A program made the position numbers and the translations under genes. Positions 1-7,987 of a stretch of DNA of 64,000 nucleotides are shown here, in pieces. This DNA is from Arthrobacter sp. 131MFCol6.1. GTDB taxonomy: Bacteria > Actinomycetota > Actinomycetes > Actinomycetales > Micrococcaceae. Under the pieces are notes generated by a model. That model was given only the letters and a program-made list of their open reading frames with translations, was not told the DNA's origin and made no database searches. How positions within the stretch are numbered: position 1 is the first letter of the stretch; the number at the start of each line of letters is the position of its first letter. Location of the stretch: contig NZ_KB895546.1 of NCBI RefSeq assembly GCF_000374925.1, positions 171,389 to 235,388 on the forward strand, given 5' to 3'.

Positions 1-33
1 CCGTTATGCCGGCAGGCGGTAAACCGTGCGGAA

Positions 34-80
34 TCCTGCGGTGGTTGGGCCCGCAGAACGCCGGCCCAACCACCGCGGGA
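34..80 (-). terminator. Hairpin terminator downstream of folD
   Basis: A 14-bp perfect stem (38-51 paired with 63-76), extended by a G-T pair and three more pairs to 34-51/63-80, with an 11-nt loop. It sits about 35 nt past the folD stop. There is no clear T tract, so it is intrinsic-like rather than textbook. Confidence 0.65.
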
Positions 81-114
81 GCCTTAGGCGAGCCCCCGCG
101 TGGCGTTCCGCTGC

Positions 115-1047
115 TCAGCGGTTTTTCGCTGCCAAGTGGCGTTCCGCGGTTTCCACCACATTGGCGAGCAGCATGGCGCGGGTCATCGGGCCCACTCCCC
201 CGGGGTTCGGCGAGAGCCAGGCGGCGACGTCGGCCGCAGCGGGGTCCACGTCTCCGGTGACCACGGCCTTGCCGCTGCCGTCATCGACCCGGCTGACACC
301 GACGTCGAGCACGATTGCCCCGGGCTTGAGGTCCCCGGCCTTGATCATGTGCGGCTGCCCGGCGGCGGCGATCACGACGTCGGCCTGCCGCAGTTCTGCC
401 GGCAGGTCCACCGTTCCGGTGTGGGCCAGGATGACGGTGGCATTGACGTCCTTGCGGGTCAGCAGCAGACCCACGGGGCGGCCGATGGTGACGCCGCGTC
501 CCACCACGAGGACGCGCTTGCCGTTCAGGTCGATCCCGTGCCGGGTCAGCAGCTCCACGCAGCCCTTGGGCGTGCACGGCAGCGGGGACTTCATGGGTCC
601 GCTGACGTTGGCCACGAGCCGGCCCAGGTTCATCGGGTGCAGGCCGTCGGCGTCCTTCTCGGGATCCATGGCCTCCAGGATGACGTCCTGGTCGATGTGT
701 TTGGGCAGGGGCAGCTGGACGATGTAGCCGGTGCATTCCGGGTTCTCGTTGAGCTCGCGGACCACGGCCAGGAGGTCGTCCTGGCTGGTCTCTTCCGGCA
801 GGTCGCGGCGGATGGAGGTGATGCCCACCTCGGCGCAGTCCTTGTGCTTGCCGCCGACGTACCAGGTGCTGCCGGGATCGGAGCCCACCAGGATGGTGCC
901 CAGCCCGGGGGTGATGCCCTGGGCCTTGAGCACGGCCACGCGCTCGGTCAGCTCGGCCTTGATGGCGGCGGCGGTAGCCTTGCCGTCAAGGATCCGTGCA
1001 GTGTCAGCCGTTTTTGCGGCTGCTTTTGCGGTGTCAGTAGAAGTCAT
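115..1047 (-). CDS. folD: Bifunctional methylenetetrahydrofolate dehydrogenase / methenyltetrahydrofolate cyclohydrolase FolD
   Basis: Cytosolic enzyme that interconverts 5,10-methylene-THF, 5,10-methenyl-THF and 10-formyl-THF using NADP. The 310-residue product has the family hallmarks: a YVGGK stretch containing the catalytic Tyr-x-x-x-Lys, the segment QLPLPKHID, the conserved DADGLHP region, the [11 protein letters not shown]ossmann motif, and a C-terminal [15 protein letters not shown] signature. An N-terminal tail of about 15 Ala/Thr/Asp-rich residues precedes the domain, so a slightly later start is possible. The ATG lies 3 nt after the glyA stop. The two genes are evidently one transcript under the ZTP riboswitch at 2527-2606, linking formyl-THF supply to purine synthesis. 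Confidence 0.97.
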   Translation of the reverse strand: MTSTDTAKAAAKTADTARILDGKATAAAIKAELTERVAVLKAQGITPGLGTILVGSDPGSTWYVGGKHKDCAEVGITSIRRDLPEETSQDDLLAVVRELNENPECTGYIVQLPLPKHIDQDVILEAMDPEKDADGLHPMNLGRLVANVSGPMKSPLPCTPKGCVELLTRHGIDLNGKRVLVVGRGVTIGRPVGLLLTRKDVNATVILAHTGTVDLPAELRQADVVIAAAGQPHMIKAGDLKPGAIVLDVGVSRVDDGSGKAVVTGDVDPAAADVAAWLSPNPGGVGPMTRAMLLANVVETAERHLAAKNR

Positions 1048-1050
1048 GGC

Positions 1051-2349
1051 CTACCACTGCTCGTGCTGCGGGTACAGCGGGAAGTCGGCGGCGAGCTTGT
1101 CCACGCGTGCCTGCAGGGACTCGATCTCCGTGGCAGCTCCGGACTTCAGCGCCGTGGCGATGATGTCCGCCACCTCGGTGAATTCCTCGGCGCCGAAGCC
1201 GCGGGTGGCCAGGGCCGGGGTGCCGATGCGCAGGCCGGAGGTGACCATCGGCGGGCGGGGGTCGAACGGCACGGCGTTGCGGTTGACGGTGATGCCGATC
1301 GAGTGCAGGAGGTCCTCGGCCTGCTGGCCGTCCAGCTGGGAGTTGCGCAGGTCCACCAGGACCAGGTGCACGTCGGTGCCGCCGGTCAGGACCGAGACGC
1401 CGGCTCCGGCGACGTCGGCCTGGCCGAGGCGCTCGGCGATGATCTTGGCGCCTTCGAGCACGCGTTCCTGGCGCTCCTTGAATTCCTCGGTGCCGGCGAT
1501 CTTGAAGGCCACGGCCTTTGCGGCGATCACGTGCATGAGCGGGCCGCCCTGCTGGCCGGGGAACACGGCGGAGTTAAGCTTCTTGGCCCACTCCTGCTTG
1601 GCCAGGATGACGCCGGAGCGCGGACCGGAGAGCGTCTTGTGGACGGTGGAGGTCACGACGTCGGAGTACGGCACCGGGCTCGGGTGCAGTCCGGCGGCGA
1701 CGAGGCCGGCGAAGTGCGCCATGTCGGTCCAGAGCAGTGCGCCAACCTCGTCGGCGATCGAACGGAAGGCCTCGAAATCGAGGTGCCGCGGGTAGGCGGA
1801 CCAGCCGGCGATAATCACCTGCGGCTTTTCGGCGATGGCCTGCTCGCGCAGCTTGTCCATGTCGATCCGGAAGTCATGTTCCTCGACCTGGTAGGCGGCG
1901 ACGTTGTAGAGCTTCCCGGAGAAGTTCAGCTTCATGCCGTGGGTGAGGTGCCCGCCGTGGGCAAGGGACAGGCCCAGGATCTTGTCGCCCGGGGTGATCA
2001 TGGCGGCGAGCGCGGCGGCGTTGGCCTGCGCGCCGGAGTGCGGCTGCACGTTGGCGTATTCGGCGCCGAACAGTTCCTTGACGCGGTCGATCGCGAGCTG
2101 CTCGGCGACGTCGACGTATTCACACCCGCCGTAGTAGCGGCGTCCCGGGTAGCCCTCGGCGTACTTGTTGGTCAGGACGGACCCCTGGGCTTCCATCACG
2201 GCGCGCGGGGCGAAGTTCTCGGAAGCGATCATTTCCAGGGTGCCGCGCTGGCGGCCAAGTTCCTGGGCGAGGACGGCGGCGATTTCAGGGTCGAGTTCGG
2301 CCAGCGGCTGGTTGCTCACGGCGGCTGAGGTGGCGGTGGTAGTAGTCAC
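1051..2349 (-). CDS. glyA: Serine hydroxymethyltransferase GlyA
   Basis: PLP enzyme that converts serine and THF to glycine and 5,10-methylene-THF. The 432-residue product shows the family's N-terminal [14 protein letters not shown] segment, the [16 protein letters not shown] substrate loop, and the PLP-lysine region in [13 protein letters not shown] (Lys after TVH). The GTG start at 2349-2347 is supported by AGGAG 6 nt upstream. An N-terminal extension rich in Thr/Ala precedes the fold. A leader of about 180 nt separates the start from a ZTP riboswitch aptamer. folD follows after 3 nt, so both are probably induced when ZTP signals a shortage of 10-formyl-THF. Confidence 0.97.
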   Translation of the reverse strand: MTTTTATSAAVSNQPLAELDPEIAAVLAQELGRQRGTLEMIASENFAPRAVMEAQGSVLTNKYAEGYPGRRYYGGCEYVDVAEQLAIDRVKELFGAEYANVQPHSGAQANAAALAAMITPGDKILGLSLAHGGHLTHGMKLNFSGKLYNVAAYQVEEHDFRIDMDKLREQAIAEKPQVIIAGWSAYPRHLDFEAFRSIADEVGALLWTDMAHFAGLVAAGLHPSPVPYSDVVTSTVHKTLSGPRSGVILAKQEWAKKLNSAVFPGQQGGPLMHVIAAKAVAFKIAGTEEFKERQERVLEGAKIIAERLGQADVAGAGVSVLTGGTDVHLVLVDLRNSQLDGQQAEDLLHSIGITVNRNAVPFDPRPPMVTSGLRIGTPALATRGFGAEEFTEVADIIATALKSGAATEIESLQARVDKLAADFPLYPQHEQW

Positions 2350-2365
2350 GAGGAACTCCTGGTAG

Positions 2366-2487
2366 GCAACGGGTACGGCTATTGGTCAGGCTACCGGCTG
2401 GCCCGTTGCACCGCCCTTTGATTACGGGCCCCTTGACAGCGGGCCGCGACAGCGGCGGCAGGCACCCCGCGCGGGCACCAGCAACGG
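2366..2487 (-). promoter_or_regulatory. Putative expression platform of the ZTP riboswitch
   Basis: Three segments between aptamer and glyA can pair in mutually exclusive ways. Read on the minus strand they are CCGTTGC (2487-2481), GCAACGGG (2409-2402) and CCCGTTGC (2373-2366). The last pairing forms an 8-bp stem ending just upstream of the AGGAG Shine-Dalgarno. The switch could therefore act by exposing or hiding the ribosome site, but this is inferred from complementarity only. Confidence 0.4.
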
Positions 2488-2526
2488 TGCGGCAGCGGTG
2501 ATGCTGCCGACCGGTAAGACATGACC

Positions 2527-2606
2527 CTCGGCCCAGGCGTACGATCCGTGGTCTTCGTGAGTGCCGCTCCCTGATGGTTAGCCATCCAACGCCAGTTGCG
2601 ACGGGT
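2527..2606 (-). ncRNA. ZTP riboswitch (pfl motif) controlling glyA-folD
   Basis: On the minus strand the sequence has the conserved elements of the ZTP/ZMP aptamer in order. First comes GTCGCAACTGGCG, then a P2 hairpin GATGG-CTAA-CCATC, then AGGGAGCGG, a variable linker, and the invariant 3' block CGCCTGGGC at 2539-2531. ZTP riboswitches sense Z-nucleotides that build up when 10-formyl-THF is short, and are known to control glyA, folD and purine genes. The location ahead of glyA-folD matches that role. No copy was seen upstream of purH in this window. Confidence 0.9.
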
Positions 2607-2649
2607 TAACACTACCAAAACCCTTTCCAAACTGCCCTTGAAGCGCAGG

Positions 2650-2662
2650 TAGGCTGTTCCTC
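2650..2662 (+). promoter_or_regulatory. Leaderless-type -10 element for purU
   Basis: TAGGCT at 2650-2655 lies exactly 7 nt before the GTG start at 2663, and no Shine-Dalgarno is visible. The same arrangement precedes ATG starts at 4091 and 32999. This is typical of actinobacterial leaderless transcripts. Confidence 0.5.
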
Positions 2663-3523
2663 GTGACTGATGAGAACCTGACTGCCTCCTACATCCTGAC
2701 CCTGTCCTGCCCCGACCGGCCGGGCATCGTGCACGCCGTCGCCGGAGCCCTCCTGGTGGCGGGCTGCAATATTACAGACTCCCAGCAGTACGGCAGCCAG
2801 GGCACGGGCACCTTCTTCATGCGGGTGGAGGCGACGACGGCGGCGTCCCAGGTAGAGCTGCAGGCGGCGCTGGAACCTGTGGCGCAGGCCTTCGGGATGC
2901 AGTGGAGCCTCAACCCGGCGGGCCGGAAGGTCCGTACCCTGCTGATGGCCAGCACCTCCGCCCACTGCCTGAATGACCTGCTCTTCCTGCAGCGCTCCGG
3001 GACGCTGCCGATCGACATTCCGGCCATCGTGTCCAACCACCGCGACCTTGAGGGTTTGGCGGAGTTCTACGGCATCCCGTTCCACCACATCCCGGTCACC
3101 CCGGACACCAAGATCCAGGCCGAGGACGCCCTCCGGGTCCTGATGAAGGAACACGACATCGAGCTCACCGTCCTGGCCCGGTACATGCAGATCATCTCGG
3201 ACGAGCTCTGCACCGAACTGACGGGCAAGGCCATCAACATCCACCACTCGTTCCTGCCCTCCTTCAAGGGTGCCAAGCCCTACCACCAGGCGCATGCCCG
3301 CGGCGTCAAGCTCATCGGCGCCACGGCGCACTACGTCACTGCGGCCCTGGATGAGGGGCCCATCATCGAGCAGGAAGTCATCCGCGTGGACCACCGGCGC
3401 ACCGCGGAGCAGTTCGTCCAGATGGGCCGCGACGTGGAGGGCCGCACCCTCGCCCAGGCCGTGCAGTGGCATGCCGAGCACCGCGTCCTGCTCGACGGCA
3501 ACCGGACGGTTGTCTTTAACTAA
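2663..3523 (+). CDS. purU: Formyltetrahydrofolate deformylase PurU
   Basis: Hydrolyses 10-formyl-THF to THF and formate, balancing the one-carbon pool. The 286-residue protein has an N-terminal ACT domain (about 8-90, starting SYILTLSCPDRPGIVHAVAG) and a C-terminal formyltransferase-like domain with the catalytic Asn-His in INIHHSFLPSFKGAKPY and the Asp in ALDEGPIIEQEV. GTG is the first codon of the conserved region and probably the transcript 5' end. It is divergent from glyA-folD across a shared 313-nt intergenic region holding the ZTP riboswitch, so enzymes that make and use formyl-THF sit back to back. Confidence 0.95.
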   Translation: MTDENLTASYILTLSCPDRPGIVHAVAGALLVAGCNITDSQQYGSQGTGTFFMRVEATTAASQVELQAALEPVAQAFGMQWSLNPAGRKVRTLLMASTSAHCLNDLLFLQRSGTLPIDIPAIVSNHRDLEGLAEFYGIPFHHIPVTPDTKIQAEDALRVLMKEHDIELTVLARYMQIISDELCTELTGKAINIHHSFLPSFKGAKPYHQAHARGVKLIGATAHYVTAALDEGPIIEQEVIRVDHRRTAEQFVQMGRDVEGRTLAQAVQWHAEHRVLLDGNRTVVFN

Positions 3524-3544
3524 AAGCGGTCATTAACTGGAGCT

Positions 3545-3988
3545 ATGGAATCCTCCCGCAGGGACCGGCTCGAATCATTTGTGGCGCTGTTGAAGAATGA
3601 GGGCCGGCACGGTGTGCTCGGCCTCGATTGCGGCCCGGGCGCCGACGGGCTGCACTTTGTGCAGTCCGGCATCCATTTCACCGGCGTCGACCAGTCCGAG
3701 GAGAATATCCACATCGCCCGGGCGCACGGGCTCGAGGCCACCGTGGCCGGACCAGTCTCGCTGCCGTTCGCCGATGCCGCGTTCGCCTCGGTGTGGGCCG
3801 TGGACGCCCTGGCGGGCCTGGCCCCCGACCAGTGGGACGACGTCGTCCGCGAACTCGGGCGGGTGGCGGAACCGGGCGCGCCGATCGCCGTGGTGCTCCC
3901 CGCCCCCGACCCGCGCAGCGCGGGCGGCTCGCACGGCGAGGGCGGCTGGCGGGGCGAGGGCTTCACGGTGCTCCGCTCCCCCGCCTGA
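3545..3988 (+). CDS. Small class I SAM-dependent methyltransferase-like protein
   Basis: 147 residues with a Rossmann-type SAM-binding core: motif I as GLDCGPGADG (about residues 25-34), then FTGVDQSEENI, whose acidic residue would bind the ribose, and a motif IV-like ASVWAVDALAGL. The protein stops soon after the IAVVLP strand, so it is shorter than usual methyltransferases (200 or more residues) and lacks the C-terminal strands. It may be a minimal or degenerate member; the substrate is unknown. The ATG has GGAG 5 nt upstream. It begins 21 nt after purU and may be co-transcribed. A long palindrome (3998-4064) follows at once and probably terminates the unit. Confidence 0.7.
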   Translation: MESSRRDRLESFVALLKNEGRHGVLGLDCGPGADGLHFVQSGIHFTGVDQSEENIHIARAHGLEATVAGPVSLPFADAAFASVWAVDALAGLAPDQWDDVVRELGRVAEPGAPIAVVLPAPDPRSAGGSHGEGGWRGEGFTVLRSPA

Positions 3989-3997
3989 CCTTCCCTT

Positions 3998-4064
3998 CCC
4001 GTTGAGCTATCACTTGTGGTGGTTAAACCGCGGGCAAAGCGACCACAACTGATAGCTCAACGGG
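3998..4064. repeat. Dispersed CTATCAC/GTGATAG palindrome, copy 1
   Basis: Arms 3998-4020 and 4042-4064 are complementary over 23 bp with one mismatch and flank a 21-nt loop. The outer arm reads CCCGTTGAGCTATCAC. The right arm carries TGATAG rather than GTGATAG. The same outer arms recur at 31008, 32259 and 53775 with different interiors. It may also act as a terminator for the methyltransferase gene. Confidence 0.85.
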
Positions 4065-4090
4065 GCGGGGGCGTGTCCTAGGCTGGAGGC

Positions 4091-4612
4091 ATGGCTCCCC
4101 TCTACGCATTCGCCGGTACCGCCCCGGCCGTCCATGACTCCGCCTTCGTCGCGCCCACTGCCTCAGTGATCGGCAACGCCACCCTGGCCGAGAACTCGAG
4201 CGCCTTCTACGGTGTCAGCGTCCGCGCCGATACCGCCGCCATCAGCGTCGGCGCCGGCAGCAACCTGCAGGACAACGTGGTGCTGCACGCCGACCCCGGC
4301 TTCCCCTGCACCGTGGGCGCGAGGGTCAGCATCGGCCACAGCGCCGTGGTCCACGGCTGCACCGTCGAGGACGACTGCCTGATCGGCATGAGCGCCACCA
4401 TCCTCAACGGGGCCGTGATCGGCGCCGGGTCCCTCATCGCCGCCGGTGCCGTGGTGCTGGAGGGCACCGTCATCCCGCCGCGCTCCCTGGTGGCCGGAGT
4501 TCCGGCCAAGGTCCGGCGCGAGCTCAGTGACGACGAGTTCGCCGGCGTCCAGCACAACGCCGCCCACTATCAGGAACTGGCACGCGCGCACCGCGAACTT
4601 CACAGCGCCTGA
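4091..4612 (+). CDS. Gamma-carbonic anhydrase family protein
   Basis: 173-residue left-handed beta-helix protein of hexapeptide repeats, for example ASVIGNATLAENSSAF and LIGMSATILNGAVIGAGSLIAAGAVV. The candidate zinc ligands are in VLHADPG and SIGHSAVVHGC, in the spacing of YrdA/PaaY-type gamma-carbonic anhydrases. Members hydrate CO2 or bind CoA esters; the cellular role of this subgroup is often unknown. TAGGCT lies about 7 nt upstream of the ATG, suggesting a leaderless transcript. It converges on the flavin monooxygenase gene with a hairpin between them. Confidence 0.88.
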   Translation: MAPLYAFAGTAPAVHDSAFVAPTASVIGNATLAENSSAFYGVSVRADTAAISVGAGSNLQDNVVLHADPGFPCTVGARVSIGHSAVVHGCTVEDDCLIGMSATILNGAVIGAGSLIAAGAVVLEGTVIPPRSLVAGVPAKVRRELSDDEFAGVQHNAAHYQELARAHRELHSA

Positions 4613-4620
4613 GCTGCACG

Positions 4621-4644
4621 GGCGCCGGCGCCGGAGCCGGCGCC
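4621..4644. terminator. GC-rich hairpin between convergent genes
   Basis: GGCGCCGGC (4621-4629) pairs with GCCGGCGCC (4636-4644) around a 6-nt loop, in the 34-nt gap between the carbonic anhydrase and monooxygenase stop codons. No T tract follows. Confidence 0.5.
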
Positions 4645-4646
4645 GC

Positions 4647-6344
4647 TCAGTCCAGGGCGATCGGCCCGAGCTCGGAGAGCAGCTCGCCCGGTCCGGGATT
4701 CCCGGCGGGGGTGGAGCCACCGAGGTGGTTGACCACGCCCCAGACGGCGTTGAGCCCGGTGGTGACGGCTCCCTCGGCCCAGCCGGCGGTGAAGGAGACG
4801 TCGTCGCCGGCGAGGAAGATCCCGCGCTGTTCGGCCGGCAGCCCGTCCTGCTTGAAGTGCGTGAAGAGCCGCTGCTGGTAGCGGTAGTGCCCCGGCAGGT
4901 TGGCCTTGAAGGCGCCCATGAAGTTGGGGTCGGCCTCCCAGGAGACGGTGATCGGCTGGCCCACGATGTGGCTGGCGATGTCCACCCCGGGGTAGATCTG
5001 CTGCAGCGAGTGCAACATGAGCTCCGCCCGTTCCTCTGCGGTGAGCGAGAGCCACTTCAGCGCGTCGTCGTTCCAGGTGTAGGACAGCAGGATCACGGCC
5101 GGCTGGTCCGGGCCGTTGTCCAGCAGGTAGGTGGCACGGTTCAGCCGATCGGTCAGCGTCATGGACAGGACCTCGCGGCCGGTGGCCGGGTCGATGTCCT
5201 TCCAGAACGGCCGGTCCACCATGACGAAGGTCTTGGAGGACTGCATGTAGTGGGAGCGCTCGATCGCCGTCCACAGTTCGGCGGGGAACAGGGCCTCGTC
5301 CGTGTGTATCCGGGTCGAGAGCAGCCACGACTGGCAGGTGGTCACCACCGCCGGGTAGGCCGATTCGCGACCCCAGCGTTCGCGGACCCGGAAGTCGCCG
5401 CTGCCGTCGCGGGCGATGCGGTCGACCGCTCCGCGCGGCGCGCCTGCGTGCAGCGAGGCCAGCGAGGTGCCGTCCGGCCAGTGTGCCATGCCCGACGGCG
5501 CGTGCTCCCACAGTGCCTCGGGGAGCCGCTGCGCGCCGCCGTCGATGAGCCGGTGCCGGTCATCGGCGTCGGTGTAGACCACGCGAAGGATTTCGAGGAT
5601 CGAGTTGGGGAAGTCGGTGTCCCAGCCCCCGGTGCCGAATCCCACCTGCCCGAAGGCCTCGCGGTGGGCGAATCCGGCTTCCTTGAAGGAGTCGCTGCCG
5701 GCGATGAAGCCGTAGAACGTCTGCTCGTCCAGCTGCGGGAGCAGCGCGTTCCAGAGGTCCTTGATCCGGGCTGTGTCCCGGGCGCGGATGGCGTCCTGCA
5801 TCTCGGCGAACCCGGCGCCGTCGTTCACGGCGGCCTTCCACGCGTCCGCCACCTCACGGAAGAACGGCGGGAGGTCGGCCGCGGTCTCGGCATAGTATTT
5901 CTGGCCCGCGAGCTCGATCACCGTGCTGGAGGTCGCCGGCGCCAGTGGATTGGGGAAGGCCCGGGTCTGCAGCCCGAGCAGGTCCACGTAGTGGTAGAAG
6001 GCTTTGCCGGATTCCGGAAAACGCATTCCGCCGAGGTCCGCCACGATCCCCGGCGCGGACGGGAAACTGGCGGTCCGCAGCCGGCCGCCGATCCTGTCGG
6101 CCTCGTAGACCACGGGCCGCAGGCCCAGCTTCATGAGCTCATATGCGGTCACCAGTCCGGACAGTCCGGCCCCGACGACGGCGACCTCGGTCCCGTAAAG
6201 CTCGGGCGGCACCGATCCCAGGCCCGCCGGGTGGGCGAGGTAGTGGTCGTAGCTGAACGGGAAGTCCGGATTCAGCATGGTGATGGGCGCCGCGCCCGGT
6301 TCAGCAGCGGGCCGAGGGGCCGGAAGTTCGGTGGCGATGGTCAT
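4647..6344 (-). CDS. Flavin monoamine oxidase family protein, tryptophan/phenylalanine 2-monooxygenase-like
   Basis: 565-residue FAD enzyme. The dinucleotide-binding motif VVGAGLSG (about residues 56-63) is followed by the acidic YEADRIGGR segment. The region WEADPNFMGAFKANLPGHYRYQ and the C-terminal GDDVSFTAGWAEGA motif resemble IaaM-type tryptophan 2-monooxygenases and phenylalanine 2-monooxygenases rather than simple amine oxidases. Those enzymes oxidatively decarboxylate an aromatic amino acid to an arylacetamide. The ATG overlaps the stop of the permease gene (ATGA, 6341-6344), so the two are translated together. A nitrilase-family amidase nearby could hydrolyse the amide. The substrate is inferred; plain L-amino-acid oxidase activity is the main alternative. 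Confidence 0.82.
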   Translation of the reverse strand: MTIATELPAPRPAAEPGAAPITMLNPDFPFSYDHYLAHPAGLGSVPPELYGTEVAVVGAGLSGLVTAYELMKLGLRPVVYEADRIGGRLRTASFPSAPGIVADLGGMRFPESGKAFYHYVDLLGLQTRAFPNPLAPATSSTVIELAGQKYYAETAADLPPFFREVADAWKAAVNDGAGFAEMQDAIRARDTARIKDLWNALLPQLDEQTFYGFIAGSDSFKEAGFAHREAFGQVGFGTGGWDTDFPNSILEILRVVYTDADDRHRLIDGGAQRLPEALWEHAPSGMAHWPDGTSLASLHAGAPRGAVDRIARDGSGDFRVRERWGRESAYPAVVTTCQSWLLSTRIHTDEALFPAELWTAIERSHYMQSSKTFVMVDRPFWKDIDPATGREVLSMTLTDRLNRATYLLDNGPDQPAVILLSYTWNDDALKWLSLTAEERAELMLHSLQQIYPGVDIASHIVGQPITVSWEADPNFMGAFKANLPGHYRYQQRLFTHFKQDGLPAEQRGIFLAGDDVSFTAGWAEGAVTTGLNAVWGVVNHLGGSTPAGNPGPGELLSELGPIALD

Positions 6345-7876
6345 GAGATCTCTGCCTTAAGTTCCTGGTGTGTGGAGTTGTCTGGTTGGCGGCTAGATAG
6401 GTCAAGGTATTCCTCGTGGCTCAGGGCAGCCACCCTGGAGTTCTTCCGGCCGTAGCCGAAGTAGGCGGCACAGCCAACGAGCATCCAGGCACCGAACACC
6501 GCCCAGGTCTCGGCGCCGAGGTTGGCCATGAGGTAGGCGCACATGAGGGCGCCGAGAATCGGGGTCAGCGGAAAGAGCGGGACGCGGAAGCTGCGCGTGA
6601 GCTCGGGGCGGGTCCGCCGCAGGTAGAGGACTGCCACGTTGACCAGGGCGAAGGCGAACAGGGTGCCGATGCTGGTCGCGTCCGCGAGGGCACCGAGCGG
6701 CACCAGGCCGGCGGTCAGTGCGACGGCGGTGCCGACGATCAGGGTTCCGGCGGCCGGCGTGCCGGTCCGGGCCGAGATCCGGCCGAAGACCTTGGGCACC
6801 AGGCCGTCCCGCGACATCGAGAGCAGGATCCTGGTCTGCCCGTACAGGACGGTGAGCACGATGCTGGCGATGGCGAGCACGGCGCCGACGGCGAACACCA
6901 CGCCAACCCACGGCTGGCCGGTGATTTCCTCAAGGATCTTCACGAGGGCCGCCTCGGTGCCGTCGAACCAGCCCCAGGGGCGCGCGCCGATGGCGGCGAC
7001 GGCCACGAGCACGTAGATGCTGGTGACGATCAGCATGGAGAGCAGGATGGCCCGCGGGAGGTCGCGCTTGGGGTTGCGGGCCTCCTCGCCGGCCGTGGAG
7101 GCGGCGTCGAAGCCGATGTAGGAGAAGAAGACCCTGGAGGCTGCGGCGGAGACGCCGGCGGCGCCCATCGGCATGAGGGGCGCGAAGTGCCCGCCGTTGA
7201 AGGCGGTGAAGGCCACGGCGCAGAAGAACAGCAGGATGCCGACTTTGACCAGGACGATCGCCGTGTTGATCCACGCGCTCTCCTTGGCGCCGCGGACCAA
7301 AAGCACCGTGGCCAGGCCCACAATCACGATTGCGGGCATGTTCAGCACGCCGCCGGCCCCCGGCGGTTGCGAGATGGCGTCCGGGAGTTCCAGGCCGAAG
7401 ACCGCCAGGGCCTCGTTGACATACTGGCCCGCACCGACCGCGACGGCGGCCACGGAGACGGCGTATTCGAGCACCAGGCACCAGCCGCAGATCCAGGCCA
7501 TGCCCTCGCCCATGGTGGCATAGGTGTAGGAGTAGCTGGAACCGGCGGCAGGGACGAGGCCGGCCATCTCCGCATAGGACACGGCGGAGAGCAGGGCGGC
7601 GAAGCCGGCGATGGCGAAGGAGATCCAGATAGCCGGGCCGGCGAGCGGCACCGACTGGCCCAGGATGACCAGGATGCCGGTGCCCAGGGTGGCGCCGACG
7701 CTGATCATGGTCAGCTGCAGGACACCGAAGCTGCGGACCAGCCGCGTGCCGCCGTGTCCGGTCTCGGCCTCTCGGACCAGCTGTCCGATCGGCTTGCGGC
7801 GCAGGAGCTGGGCGGTGAGCCCGGGACGGCCGGCTTCCGCCGGCGGGCGTTCGCCGATCAGAGTTGGCACAGTCAT
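6341..7876 (-). CDS. APC-superfamily amino acid permease
   Basis: 511-residue integral membrane transporter with about 12 hydrophobic segments. The N-terminal FGVLQLTMISVGATLGTGILVILG carries the unwound-helix glycine motif of the APC family, and GFDAASTAGEEARNPKRDLPRAI is the family signature after TM6. It is close to cationic/neutral amino acid transporters (CAT/YfnA type). The ATG at 7876 is chosen because AAGGA lies 6 nt upstream; an earlier in-frame ATG at 7939 has no site. It overlaps the monooxygenase gene by 4 nt, so import and oxidation of the same amino acid are probably coupled. The divergent PucR regulator is the likely controller. Confidence 0.9.
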   Translation of the reverse strand: MTVPTLIGERPPAEAGRPGLTAQLLRRKPIGQLVREAETGHGGTRLVRSFGVLQLTMISVGATLGTGILVILGQSVPLAGPAIWISFAIAGFAALLSAVSYAEMAGLVPAAGSSYSYTYATMGEGMAWICGWCLVLEYAVSVAAVAVGAGQYVNEALAVFGLELPDAISQPPGAGGVLNMPAIVIVGLATVLLVRGAKESAWINTAIVLVKVGILLFFCAVAFTAFNGGHFAPLMPMGAAGVSAAASRVFFSYIGFDAASTAGEEARNPKRDLPRAILLSMLIVTSIYVLVAVAAIGARPWGWFDGTEAALVKILEEITGQPWVGVVFAVGAVLAIASIVLTVLYGQTRILLSMSRDGLVPKVFGRISARTGTPAAGTLIVGTAVALTAGLVPLGALADATSIGTLFAFALVNVAVLYLRRTRPELTRSFRVPLFPLTPILGALMCAYLMANLGAETWAVFGAWMLVGCAAYFGYGRKNSRVAALSHEEYLDLSSRQPDNSTHQELKAEIS

Positions 7877-7987
7877 CGTTGACGTCCTTATCTTCAGTAG
7901 TGGTCGGTTTCCCGAACCAACCCTAGGCGTGTGAGCCACCTCTCAAGGTTGTGCAAAATGACCTGTAGTCTTCACTCATGAGACTTA

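Noticed and set aside
100..2328. 742-codon plus-strand frame opposite folD and glyA
   Set aside because: Antisense shadow of two well-conserved enzymes in a high-GC sequence; the product is His/Gly/Asp-rich with no family.
4446..6455. 669-codon plus-strand frame opposite the flavin monooxygenase
   Set aside because: Shadow of the real gene, which has intact FAD-binding and C-terminal motifs.
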